From the NCBI GenBank assembly GCA_964592425.1, contig CAZQCG010000002.1, forward strand, positions 1-64,000: a stretch of 64,000 bases of DNA, written 5' to 3'. Positions within the stretch are counted from its first letter, which is position 1; every line of letters begins with the position of its first letter. Positions 1 to 7,860 of the stretch are shown one piece after another. This DNA is from Viridilinea sp964592425. Lineage in GTDB: Bacteria > Chloroflexota > Chloroflexia > Chloroflexales > Chloroflexaceae. The notes under the pieces were generated by a model, which saw only the letters and a program-made list of their open reading frames with translations, did no database searches and was not told the origin of the DNA. Made by a program: the position numbers and the translations under genes.

Positions 1-461
1 CCCTTCGCTCGCTTCCCGCCGAGGTCGAATAGATGTTCTGGGTAAAGATATGCGTGGTTATAGAGGGGAGCGCAACGGTGGGCAACCCGGCGGGTCAGGC
101 CATCACGCCCGACCAGGCGCAGCTCAAGCGTGCAGGCCTCGTTGTAGTCCGGGGCGAGGATCTGGCGCTGGTGCAGAGCCCAGAGCTGCTGGTCTTCGGG
201 ATGGATGCAGCGGGTCAGCAGAGTCGCGTCGTGGTAAAGCTCGTCGGGAGTATAGCCGATGATCTGGCTACTTGCCGGACTGCTGTAACGACATCTGCCG
301 ACCGGATCGATCCAGAGCTCCCAATCGAAAGGGTTCTCGAGTATCTGCCGCACCACCGCCGCATGATCAGGATCATCACTGAGCGCCAGAGCCAACTGGT
401 CGATCTGCCGACGCAGGGCGCTAATCTGGGTCTGGATAAACTCAGCGGGTAGACCATCCAT
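1..461 (-). CDS. PAS-domain signalling protein, N-terminal part (runs off window)
   Basis: The minus frame is open from the window edge to position 461 and beyond. It reads as a short helical lead (residues 1-45) followed by a PAS fold: an IGYTPDELY-type segment, an HPEDQQLW segment and an ELRLVGRDG strand, the usual order in PAS_3 domains. PAS domains sense small ligands or redox state and usually precede a kinase or cyclase output; that output lies outside the window. I chose the ATG at 461. The frame stays open upstream to about 570 and encodes a hydrophobic stretch (ALLLACAISIYLW), so a TTG start near 530 giving an N-terminal membrane helix is possible. PAS assignment is confident; the start is not. 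Confidence 0.72.
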   Translation of the reverse strand, partial: MDGLPAEFIQTQISALRRQIDQLALALSDDPDHAAVVRQILENPFDWELWIDPVGRCRYSSPASSQIIGYTPDELYHDATLLTRCIHPEDQQLWALHQRQILAPDYNEACTLELRLVGRDGLTRRVAHRCAPLYNHAYLYPEHLFDLGGKRAK

Positions 462-590
462 AAAAGCGACCCGCAATGGCCACTGCGTGGTGACTGTCCA
501 TAGGTAGATGGAAATGGCACAGGCCAACAACAACGCCTGTACAGATTCAGTGTAACACAAAGATCAAACCATAATCAGGAGAGAACAGCG

Positions 591-599
591 TGCTATAAT
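591..599 (+). promoter_or_regulatory. Extended -10 promoter element (TGC-TATAAT)
   Basis: TGC followed directly by a consensus TATAAT lies 28 bases before the GTG start at 627. No clear -35 box is visible, as expected for an extended -10 promoter. The same TGC-TATxxT arrangement recurs before other genes in this window. Confidence 0.55.
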
Positions 600-626
600 A
601 GCCCACGATGAGGAAAGGGGGCCTGA

Positions 627-968
627 GTGGAGCTTGAGCAGATCGAGGATGTGCTGATCATCATCCTGCCGGCACGCCTTGACGCGGTCGGCGTGGCGCA
701 GATCGAAGGCCAACTTGCCACGACGGCCACCGCACATCGCGGCAAGATTGTGATCGAGATGAGTGAAGTGCAGTTTGTAGCCAGCCTGGCCCTGCGTATG
801 CTGCTGACGACGTTGCGGGCAGTGCAACCGCTTGGCGGCGACCTGTGTCTGGTGGCTTTGCAGCCACAGGTAGCAGAGATCTTTCGCAAGAGTCGTTTTG
901 ACACACTTTTTCAAATCTACTCTGATCGTGAAGCTGCACTAAAAGCCTACGGGGTTACGCGTGATTGA
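627..968 (+). CDS. STAS-domain protein (anti-sigma factor antagonist-like)
   Basis: This is a 113-residue stand-alone STAS domain. It has the alternating beta strands (DVLIIILPARLDA, KIVIEMSEVQFVASLALRML) and the conserved Asp/Ser region of the SpoIIAA/RsbV family, although the phosphorylatable-serine position reads VASLALR rather than the usual DSSG. STAS proteins of this size bind anti-sigma kinases or act in partner-switching; no partner kinase is adjacent. The GTG start at 627 is preceded by a strong AGGAAAGGGGG ribosome-binding site at 611-621. It is followed by the ANTAR regulator, which has its own promoter. Family assignment is good; the regulatory target is unknown. Confidence 0.8.
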   Translation: MELEQIEDVLIIILPARLDAVGVAQIEGQLATTATAHRGKIVIEMSEVQFVASLALRMLLTTLRAVQPLGGDLCLVALQPQVAEIFRKSRFDTLFQIYSDREAALKAYGVTRD

Positions 969-994
969 CCCGCGTATCTCGTGCGTGCTATACT
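965..994 (+). promoter_or_regulatory. Sigma-70-type promoter of the ANTAR regulator
   Basis: TTGACC (965-970) and TATACT (989-994) are separated by 18 bases, and TGC stands directly before the -10. Transcription would begin near 1001, leaving an untranslated leader of about 80 bases before the ATG at 1082. The -35 overlaps the stop codon of the STAS gene. Confidence 0.6.
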
Positions 995-1007
995 TGCGCC
1001 GTGCCGC

Positions 1008-1023
1008 AAGCCCTGGGGGGCTT
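1008..1023 (+). promoter_or_regulatory. Leader hairpin before the ANTAR gene
   Basis: AAGCCC-TGGG-GGGCTT forms a six-pair stem just after the predicted transcription start. A second weaker inverted repeat (CAGGC at 1037 with GCCTG at 1055) follows. Position and pairing fit either an early terminator or an ANTAR-responsive leader, since ANTAR domains are known to bind paired RNA hairpins. There is no poly-T run, so simple termination is not clearly supported. Confidence 0.35.
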
Positions 1024-1081
1024 TAGAGAAGGTTTCAGGCATCAGGTTTCGCTAGCCTGAGTTTGAAGATAAGGTGATTGT

Positions 1082-1657
1082 ATGGCTCAGACGCGCCTGG
1101 TCATTGCGGATGATGAGTCGATCATCCGCATGAACTTAAAAGAGACCCTCGTCGGCCTGGGCTATCTGGTAGTAGGTGAGGCTGGGGATGGCGGCAGCGT
1201 TGTCCATCTGGCCCGTGAGTTGCGACCAGATCTTGTATTGATGGATATCAAGATGCCGAAACTGGACGGCATCCAGGCAGCCAAAATTCTAACCGAGGAG
1301 AAGATCGCCCCGGTGTTGCTGCTGACCGCCTACTCTGACCGCGAACTGGTTGAACGGGCCAAAGAGGCTGGCGTAGTCAACTATGTGGTCAAACCCTTCC
1401 GCGAGGCAGAGTTACTGCCAGCGATTGAGATTGCGATGGCACGTTACCAGGAATTCCTGGAGATGGATCGGCAACTCACCGATCTGAAGGAAACACTGGA
1501 TACACGCAAGCTCGTCGAGCGGGCCAAGGGCATCCTGATGGACACCCAGGGACTCAAAGAAGCCGAAGCCTTCCGCAAGATCCAGCAACTCTCGATGAAT
1601 ACACGCAAGTCGATGAAGGAGATCGCCCAGGCGATCCTGCTGGCCAACGAGATCTAG
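1082..1657 (+). CDS. Response regulator with ANTAR RNA-binding output domain
   Basis: The protein has 191 residues. Residues 1-120 form a receiver domain with the acidic pair D10-D11, the phospho-acceptor D55 (LVLMDIKMP), T82 (LLTAY) and the conserved Lys in VVKPF. A coiled linker (YQEFLEMDRQLTDLKETLDTRK) leads to a C-terminal ANTAR domain (LVERAKGILMDTQGLKEAEAFRKIQQ), as in AmiR, NasR and EutV/PdtaR. Such proteins act as phosphorylation-dependent antiterminators that bind dual hairpins in mRNA leaders. No cognate kinase is adjacent, although a large histidine kinase lies at 7.9-10.5 kb. The ATG follows an AAGGTG site. Full length with all key residues present. Confidence 0.93.
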   Translation: MAQTRLVIADDESIIRMNLKETLVGLGYLVVGEAGDGGSVVHLARELRPDLVLMDIKMPKLDGIQAAKILTEEKIAPVLLLTAYSDRELVERAKEAGVVNYVVKPFREAELLPAIEIAMARYQEFLEMDRQLTDLKETLDTRKLVERAKGILMDTQGLKEAEAFRKIQQLSMNTRKSMKEIAQAILLANEI

Positions 1658-1665
1658 GCTGGCCG

Positions 1666-2277
1666 ATGGCCAACGATCAGCCGCCGCCTGTGCCGGGGCC
1701 GCGTCCAGAAGGCCCACGCCGGGCAACGGTCTTACCGTTGATCATCACGGTGCTGGTAGCGGTCGGGCTGAGCTTGCTGGCCCAGGCACTGCTCAATCGG
1801 CTCCAAGCTGATACACCCACGCTCCCGATCAGCACAGCTACGGTTGCCAGCTCGGTAGCGCTAACCCCAACGGCGGCACTGCTGCCACCCACGGCAAGTC
1901 CCGCGCCGACGGTTGCAACAGGTGATGGCCTGTTGCGCCTGGCGATCATCGATCTCCAGGCTGAGCAGCGCCGGCTTTGGAGTGCGATCTACCTGTTGCG
2001 AGCGGCCACCCAGATCGATGATGCCCTGATCGCCCTCCAGGGCAACGAGCAAGACGAGGCCGACCGCATCCTGCTGACGGTCTATCGTTCACTCGATCGC
2101 GCCTATCGCTTCAGCGCCGAGCAGGAGAAGGGGCCGATTGACACCTTCCGCCTGCAGGTAAGCCAGATCCGCGACGATATCCGCCTGCGCCCGGAGGGTC
2201 TCGATCGGCGTCTGCGCCAGCTCCGCAGCCTGATCCTGAGCCTGGTGGACGAGGGGGGCGAGGATCGCGGATTATAA
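1666..2277 (+). CDS. Single-pass membrane protein, unknown function
   Basis: I do not recognise the family. The 203-residue product has a Pro-rich cytoplasmic start, one membrane helix at about residues 22-42 (VLPLIITVLVAVGLSLLAQA), a Thr/Pro/Ala-rich linker and a helical C-terminal half rich in Gln, Arg and Leu that could be a coiled-coil bundle. The gene starts nine bases after the ANTAR regulator and is followed eleven bases later by a large membrane protein, so the three probably form one transcript. A role in envelope or glycan assembly is only a guess from the downstream neighbour. Confidence 0.7.
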   Translation: MANDQPPPVPGPRPEGPRRATVLPLIITVLVAVGLSLLAQALLNRLQADTPTLPISTATVASSVALTPTAALLPPTASPAPTVATGDGLLRLAIIDLQAEQRRLWSAIYLLRAATQIDDALIALQGNEQDEADRILLTVYRSLDRAYRFSAEQEKGPIDTFRLQVSQIRDDIRLRPEGLDRRLRQLRSLILSLVDEGGEDRGL

Positions 2278-2288
2278 AAGCAATCTGG

Positions 2289-4445
2289 ATGCGCGCTTCC
2301 TACGCTAAGGGCCGCCTGTGGCCGCACCTGATCGCGATCGCCTGTTACCTTGGCCTGGCGCTAGGGTTGACCTGGCCGATGGCAAGCAGCTTCACGCACG
2401 CGATCGCCAGCGCACAGCCGATCAAAGACTACCTCTACGCATCGCCTGAGGACGGCATCCAGAATGTCTGGAATGTGTGGTGGAGCCTGCAAGCCCTGCG
2501 GGCTGGCCAGAATCCCTTCTGGACTGACCTACTCTTCTTTCCCGATGGGGTGCAACTCTACGTCCAGACCCTCGGGCTGGTGAACTTTTTGCCAATGCTG
2601 CCCCTGGCGGCCCTGTTCGGGCCAGTTGCGGGCTTCAATGCGGCAATGCTGCTGGCGATGGCCGCCACTGGCTATGCCGGTTTTCTCCTGGCACGCTTTG
2701 TCACGCCACACCTGGGGCTTGCCCTACTCTGCGGGTTCTTGCTGACCGCCAGCCCGCTGCATATGTTCAAACTGCAAATCCACCAGCTCAACCTGATCAG
2801 CCTGCAGTGGCTGACACTCTACCTGCTGGCCTTGTTGCACCTGGAGCGTAGGCCCGGGTGGCGCACCGTGATTGCGACCGTAGGCACGGTGTTCCTGCTT
2901 ATGCTGAGTGACTGGTACTGGTTGTTGATCGCACTGATTAGCACCCTTCCGTGGGCTGTGACGGCCCTGCTGCGCTCAGCGCAGCGGAGCCGGCTACTGC
3001 GCGCGCTGGTGGGCGTGGTTCTGGGCAGCCTGCTGGTGATGCTGCCGTTGCTGTTCGGCATCTACCAGGCCCGTGATCGGCTGCCCCCGGCGAAACCCCA
3101 TAACCTGACCTGGTATGCCTATATTGAAGGCTTCTCCGCAGACGCACTGGGTCTGCTGGCACCGAATATCCTTCACCCGTTGTGGGGTGAACAACTCTGG
3201 CGCTTGAGTCGGCCAATTCAAAGTAGCTTCGCGATCGACGGTTGGTACGTAGCCCTCGGCTGGGTCTTGCTGGTATGTGCCATGCTGGGGCTGCCGGAGC
3301 TGTGGCGACGCCAGCAGCCCCTGGCAGTGATGGGCCTGGTAACCTGGATGCTCTCGCTGGGGCCAGGCTTACAGATCGCCTATCAGCCGACCGGCATACC
3401 CCTGCCCTACGCCTTGATCCAGGATCTACCGCTGGTACAGCTGGCACGCCGCCCTTCCCTGTTCAGCGTAGTGGTGCTGCTGGTGGCCATCGTCGCAGCG
3501 GCCCTGGGTCTCCAGCGGCTGATCAGCGGACAAACGGTACGCCGAGGCAAGCTGATCCTGGGCGGTGTGAGCATCCTGGCCCTGGTTGAACTGATGCCAC
3601 CAGGACCAGCCCAGCGCCAGCTGATCATGCTCGATCCACCGGCCCTGATGAGCAAGCTCCAGGCCCGCCCAGGAGCGGTGGCCGACCTACCATTTGTCTG
3701 GGTCGAGGATAGCCGCACCCTGCTCAACCAGATCGGCCACGGTCAGTCGATCATCGGCGGCTATGTTGCCCGCCGGCCCGACTACCCTGCCCTGCGTTAC
3801 TCGCCCTTACTCAATGCAATTGCACGCCTGCAGCGGTTACCAATCGCCGAGATTGTGCCACTCGACCACAGGGCCCTACAGGCGATGCAGTGTGCCTATC
3901 CCCTACGCCATATCTTGCTGTTCCAGCCCGAAGTTGAGGCCGAACAGGTGCGTGTGATCGCCGATCTGGCAGCAGAACTGGCTGGTACACCGATCAAGGC
4001 CCAGGCGGCTGGCGACTATCTCTGGTACGAACTTCCTGTGCCTACACCGCCCTGTGCCCCCTTTGCGAGCCTGGGCAGCGGCTGGGATTTCCTGGAACAT
4101 GACGCAAGCACCAGCTGGCGCTGGATAGGCGAGGAGGCCGAACTTACCCTGGTCAATCCGCGCCAGGAGGCGTTGCGGGTAGAGCTACGCCTGGGCCTGG
4201 AAGCCTTTGCAAATCCACGCCAGGTCGAACTACAGCTAAACGATATACCACAAAGCATTTGGCAGGTCAGCGCAGGGGGGCCACGCATCTACCACCTGCG
4301 CCTCAGGCTGGAGCCGGGCGTGCAGCGCGTGCGTCTGCGTGCATCAACGAGCCTCAGGGCGGATACGCGGATGCCGCGCTGGCTGAGCCTGAGAGCCTTC
4401 AGTATCGAGGTACGCGAAGTAGAACGCGCACCCGCCAGGCCTTAA
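2289..4445 (+). CDS. Polytopic membrane protein, GT-C glycosyltransferase-like
   Basis: The 718-residue protein has around ten hydrophobic helices in the first two thirds and a soluble beta-rich C-terminal domain (from about residue 600). The first periplasmic loop carries DYLYASPEDGIQNVW and FWTDLLFFPDG, a layout typical of lipid-linked-sugar GT-C transferases and YfhO-like proteins, where acidic residues in loop 1 are catalytic. It would transfer sugars from polyprenyl-phosphate donors at the outer membrane face; the acceptor cannot be told. Its stop overlaps the convergent SNF2 gene by four bases. The fold class is fairly likely, the activity is inferred. Confidence 0.65.
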   Translation: MRASYAKGRLWPHLIAIACYLGLALGLTWPMASSFTHAIASAQPIKDYLYASPEDGIQNVWNVWWSLQALRAGQNPFWTDLLFFPDGVQLYVQTLGLVNFLPMLPLAALFGPVAGFNAAMLLAMAATGYAGFLLARFVTPHLGLALLCGFLLTASPLHMFKLQIHQLNLISLQWLTLYLLALLHLERRPGWRTVIATVGTVFLLMLSDWYWLLIALISTLPWAVTALLRSAQRSRLLRALVGVVLGSLLVMLPLLFGIYQARDRLPPAKPHNLTWYAYIEGFSADALGLLAPNILHPLWGEQLWRLSRPIQSSFAIDGWYVALGWVLLVCAMLGLPELWRRQQPLAVMGLVTWMLSLGPGLQIAYQPTGIPLPYALIQDLPLVQLARRPSLFSVVVLLVAIVAAALGLQRLISGQTVRRGKLILGGVSILALVELMPPGPAQRQLIMLDPPALMSKLQARPGAVADLPFVWVEDSRTLLNQIGHGQSIIGGYVARRPDYPALRYSPLLNAIARLQRLPIAEIVPLDHRALQAMQCAYPLRHILLFQPEVEAEQVRVIADLAAELAGTPIKAQAAGDYLWYELPVPTPPCAPFASLGSGWDFLEHDASTSWRWIGEEAELTLVNPRQEALRVELRLGLEAFANPRQVELQLNDIPQSIWQVSAGGPRIYHLRLRLEPGVQRVRLRASTSLRADTRMPRWLSLRAFSIEVREVERAPARP

Positions 4446-7400
4446 TCGCTGATCTCTTCACGTCGCAGGGCAACCAGGTCACGCAGCTGGTCAGTGCTCA
4501 GTTCGGTAAGCCAGGCTTCGCCTGCACCGAGCACCTGGGCGACCAGGGCACGTTTGCTCTCGATCTGCGCATCGATCTTCTCCTCCAGGGTACCACCACA
4601 GACAAACTTGTGAACCTGGACATGGCGTACCTGGCCGATGCGGAAGGCACGGTCGGTGGCCTGATCCTCAACGGCCGGATTCCACCAGCGGTCGAAGTGG
4701 AAGACATGGCTGGCGCGGGTCAGGTTGAGGCCCACACCGCCCGCCTTGAGTGAGAGGATAAAGAGCGGTGGACCCTCAGGGGCCTGAAACTGGCGGATCA
4801 TCGCCTCGCGCTGCCTGGTAGGCGTACCGCCATGCAGGAAGAGCGTCTCAGCGAAGAGCCGTTCGGCCAGGTAGCGTTGTAAGAGCGTGCCCATTTCGGC
4901 AAACTGGGTGAAGATCAGGGCGCGATCCTGAGCTGCGACGACCTCTTCGAGCATCTCGGCCAGGCGGTTGAGCTTACCTGAGCGGCCCTCAAGTGACGAA
5001 CCATCTTTGAGAAAGTGAGCCGGGTGGTTGCAGATCTGCTTGAGCCGGGTAAGCATGGCCAGTACCAGCCCACGGCGGCGCGTCTGCTCACCCTCCTCCT
5101 CAGCCCGCTCAATCTCAGCGAGGGCCTCACGCACGCTCGCCTCGTAGAGCGTGGCCTGCTCACGGGTCAGCGGCACATAGACCTTCATCTCGATCTTATC
5201 GGGCAGGTCGTTGATGATCGTCGGGTCGGTTTTGAGGCGGCGCAGAATGAAGGGGCCGGTGAGGCGGCGCAGGCGTTCGGCGCTAACCGTATCGCCAGCG
5301 CGCTCAATCGGGCGAGCGAAGCTACGGCGAAATTCGGTCTCGCCACCGAGATAGCCGGGATTGAGGAAGGCCATAATACCCCACAGCTCGCTCAAGCGGT
5401 TCTCAACGGGCGTGCCGGTGAGCGCGAAGCGACCCTGGGCCTGCAGCGCCCGAGCGGACTGGTGCTGGCGGGTCTCACTATTCTTGATGTTCTGGGCTTC
5501 GTCAAGGATGGCCAGGCGCCAGGCGATGGCAGTGAGGGCTTCACGGTCGCGCACGAGCAGGGGATAGCTTGTAATCGTCAGGTCGTGGGTGCGAGCAGCA
5601 GCGGCAAGCTCCGCGCCGCGCAGGCGTTCGGGGCCCTGGTGAATATGCAGGCGCAGGCGAGGGGCAAAACGGGCCAGCTCACGCTGCCAGTTACCAACCA
5701 CCGAGGTAGGGCAGACCAGCAGGCTAGGGCCGTCATTGGGAGCACGTTCGAGGTCATGCAGGAGCAGGGCGATAGCCTGCATCGTCTTGCCAAGGCCCAT
5801 ATCATCGGCAAGGCAGGCCCCCAGGCCAGCTCGACGCATAAAGGCAAGCCAGGCGAAGCCACGGCGCTGGTAGGGGCGCAGTTCGCCGACAAAATCGGGC
5901 GGCTGGGGCAGATCTTCGATCCGCTGGCTCTCGGCGAGGTCGTGCAAAAGCTGGCCGAGCATCCCGTCGGCCTCAAGCCCACCGAAGGCAATCCCGCCTG
6001 GCAGTGGCTCACTGGTACCGCCGAGACCCATACGTAGGGCCTGGGCCACACTCATTTCGCCGCCCTGCTGGAGCAGGCCCAGGGCCTGGCGCGCCTGTTG
6101 GGGATCGAGCACGATCCACTCACCACGCACCTGCACCAGGGGTTGCTTGAGGGCCACCAGGCGCTCGAACTCGGCACGGTCGATGGGCTGGTCGCCGACA
6201 GTCAATTCCCAGCGAAAGTTGACCATGGTAGCGAAGCTGATCTGACCGGGGCGGTCTTTCAGCTTAAACTGGGCATCACTGGCGCGCGCCCGGGCCTTGA
6301 GGCGGCCCGAGCCGCCCCACCAGGCGGGGACGAGTACGCCGAAACCGCTCTGTTCAAGGAGGGGCGCAACATCACGCAGGAAGGTGAAGGCTTCGGCGAG
6401 ACTCAACTCAGCCCGTTCAGGAGCGCGGGCGTGCAGACTGCGCTCGATAGCTGGCACCAGGCGGGCGGCAAAACCAAGCCCACGCAGTAATCGCTCCTGA
6501 GGCTGATTGAAGCGACGGTCAAGGTAGTTGAACGTCTGGCCACGCTCGCGCCAGATCTGGGCAGCAGGCACGAGCAGGCTCGGATCATCAACGGCCTGCA
6601 GGAAAAAGCCGAGCCCCCAGGCGGCATTGGGGTCGGCAGGGGGTTCAAGGCGGAAAGCGATACGAAAGACATCATCGCCGGCCACATGCTCAGGGCCAAT
6701 CCACTCACGCCAGGCCCGGAAGAGCTCATCGGCGGCACGGCCCTGTAGCGGCAGGATCGCCTCATTGCCAAGCAGGGCCGCCATCCAGGTGCCACCAGGG
6801 GTAAAAGGAGGGCTGCGCCAGGCAGCAATACGCTCGGCGGTGGGCGGATCGGCAGTGGCAAGCTCACGCACCAGGCTATCGGCGGCGGCGGCAATGAACT
6901 CATCAACGAGTAGGCGGGGGGCAGGCGCAGCAGCAGGCGTCTCGACGACGGCGCGACAGAGGGCCGGCAGGGCGCGACCCAGGGCCGCAATCTTACCGGC
7001 AGTGGCCGGGACAGGGCGCGGCTGCCAGAGGGCGCGCAGGCGATGGCCGTCACGGCTGAGGGCAGGCAAGAGTTGCTGGCCGGCGACCAACTCGGCGACG
7101 AGCAGCGCAGCGGTACGCCAGGCGCGCAGGTCACCGCCAATGTCGTGGCGCTGACCAACAGCGAGCAGCAGATCGAGGGCCTGAGCTGCGCTCAGGGCCA
7201 GGCCACGCACCCGCCAGGGAGCGAGGGTCAGTTCACCCGCCTGGGCTTCAACCCCGGCATTGCGTAACTCATGCAGGGGCAGCGGTGCGCCGTCGGCTGA
7301 CGGCAACCAGATCATCTGGTCGCGCTCATGGTTGAGAGGGGAGACAAGCTGCAAGGCAGCCAGCCACTCGCGCAGGGCCTCGACACCCAACTGGAAGGGG

Positions 7401-7513
7401 TGAGGGGTCGTTTTGGCACGGCGACTACGCCGCGTCGTGAAGCCGGCGTGTTCACCCCAGAGAAAGAAGCGTCGCTCGGCGATCAGCCAGGTGCCGTGGA
7501 GAATAGTAGTCAT
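4442..7513 (-). CDS. SNF2/RapA-family DEAD/DEAH helicase
   Basis: This is a superfamily 2 ATP-dependent DNA translocase of the Snf2 type. The C-terminal half carries motif I (DDMGLGKT), motif II DEAQ, a QICNHP linker, and motifs V-VI (LKAGGVGLNLT, DRAFRIGQ). The N-terminal 450 residues match the SNF2 helicase-associated domain found in bacterial members that act in chromatin-like remodelling or restart of RNA polymerase. The frame stays open to 7738, but the extra 75 residues are Cys-rich and unlike the family. I place the start at the ATG at 7513 (MTTILHGTW), where family members usually begin, giving 1023 residues. No good ribosome-binding site is visible there. No nuclease or restriction partner is adjacent. 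Confidence 0.9.
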   Translation of the reverse strand: MTTILHGTWLIAERRFFLWGEHAGFTTRRSRRAKTTPHPFQLGVEALREWLAALQLVSPLNHERDQMIWLPSADGAPLPLHELRNAGVEAQAGELTLAPWRVRGLALSAAQALDLLLAVGQRHDIGGDLRAWRTAALLVAELVAGQQLLPALSRDGHRLRALWQPRPVPATAGKIAALGRALPALCRAVVETPAAAPAPRLLVDEFIAAAADSLVRELATADPPTAERIAAWRSPPFTPGGTWMAALLGNEAILPLQGRAADELFRAWREWIGPEHVAGDDVFRIAFRLEPPADPNAAWGLGFFLQAVDDPSLLVPAAQIWRERGQTFNYLDRRFNQPQERLLRGLGFAARLVPAIERSLHARAPERAELSLAEAFTFLRDVAPLLEQSGFGVLVPAWWGGSGRLKARARASDAQFKLKDRPGQISFATMVNFRWELTVGDQPIDRAEFERLVALKQPLVQVRGEWIVLDPQQARQALGLLQQGGEMSVAQALRMGLGGTSEPLPGGIAFGGLEADGMLGQLLHDLAESQRIEDLPQPPDFVGELRPYQRRGFAWLAFMRRAGLGACLADDMGLGKTMQAIALLLHDLERAPNDGPSLLVCPTSVVGNWQRELARFAPRLRLHIHQGPERLRGAELAAAARTHDLTITSYPLLVRDREALTAIAWRLAILDEAQNIKNSETRQHQSARALQAQGRFALTGTPVENRLSELWGIMAFLNPGYLGGETEFRRSFARPIERAGDTVSAERLRRLTGPFILRRLKTDPTIINDLPDKIEMKVYVPLTREQATLYEASVREALAEIERAEEEGEQTRRRGLVLAMLTRLKQICNHPAHFLKDGSSLEGRSGKLNRLAEMLEEVVAAQDRALIFTQFAEMGTLLQRYLAERLFAETLFLHGGTPTRQREAMIRQFQAPEGPPLFILSLKAGGVGLNLTRASHVFHFDRWWNPAVEDQATDRAFRIGQVRHVQVHKFVCGGTLEEKIDAQIESKRALVAQVLGAGEAWLTELSTDQLRDLVALRREEISD

Positions 7514-7860
7514 GCTGGTGCAGCACACAGCGGCATCCTGTGCCATGCGAGACAGCGGCGACAGGCGTACTATGGCGCAAGGGTAGGTACAGTGACCCAG
7601 CCGACGAAACGAGCCGGGCGACAGCCCCACCTGGACGGTGCAACGGCCGGTGCAAAGAACGTGATTGGGCGCTCGAAACTCGTCCGGCAAACCTACCGGG
7701 ATCGGCTGCGCCTCACACATGGCCTGATCAGCCACCACCGCCGACCGGGGAGCGCATCAGACTGCGCGTATGGTCGGAATAAGCCATCTACCTGGCACTC
7801 TGCGTCCCAGGGCAAGAGGGGGCTGATGATGCTCTATTATACTACAGATTAGCTTATGCT
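7514..7860. other. Intergenic region without recognised feature
   Basis: About 350 bases between two minus-strand genes. It probably contains the helicase promoter. A TATTATACT stretch at 7845-7853 resembles a -10 box on the plus strand but no gene follows it. No repeat or RNA gene is seen. Confidence 0.4.

Noticed and set aside
5015..6037. A 340-codon frame antisense to the SNF2 helicase
   Set aside because: No ribosome-binding site or recognisable domain; the helicase motifs on the opposite strand explain the region.
7514..7738. N-terminal extension of the SNF2 gene
   Set aside because: The extra 75 residues are Cys-rich without family similarity, and the family start pattern begins at 7513.
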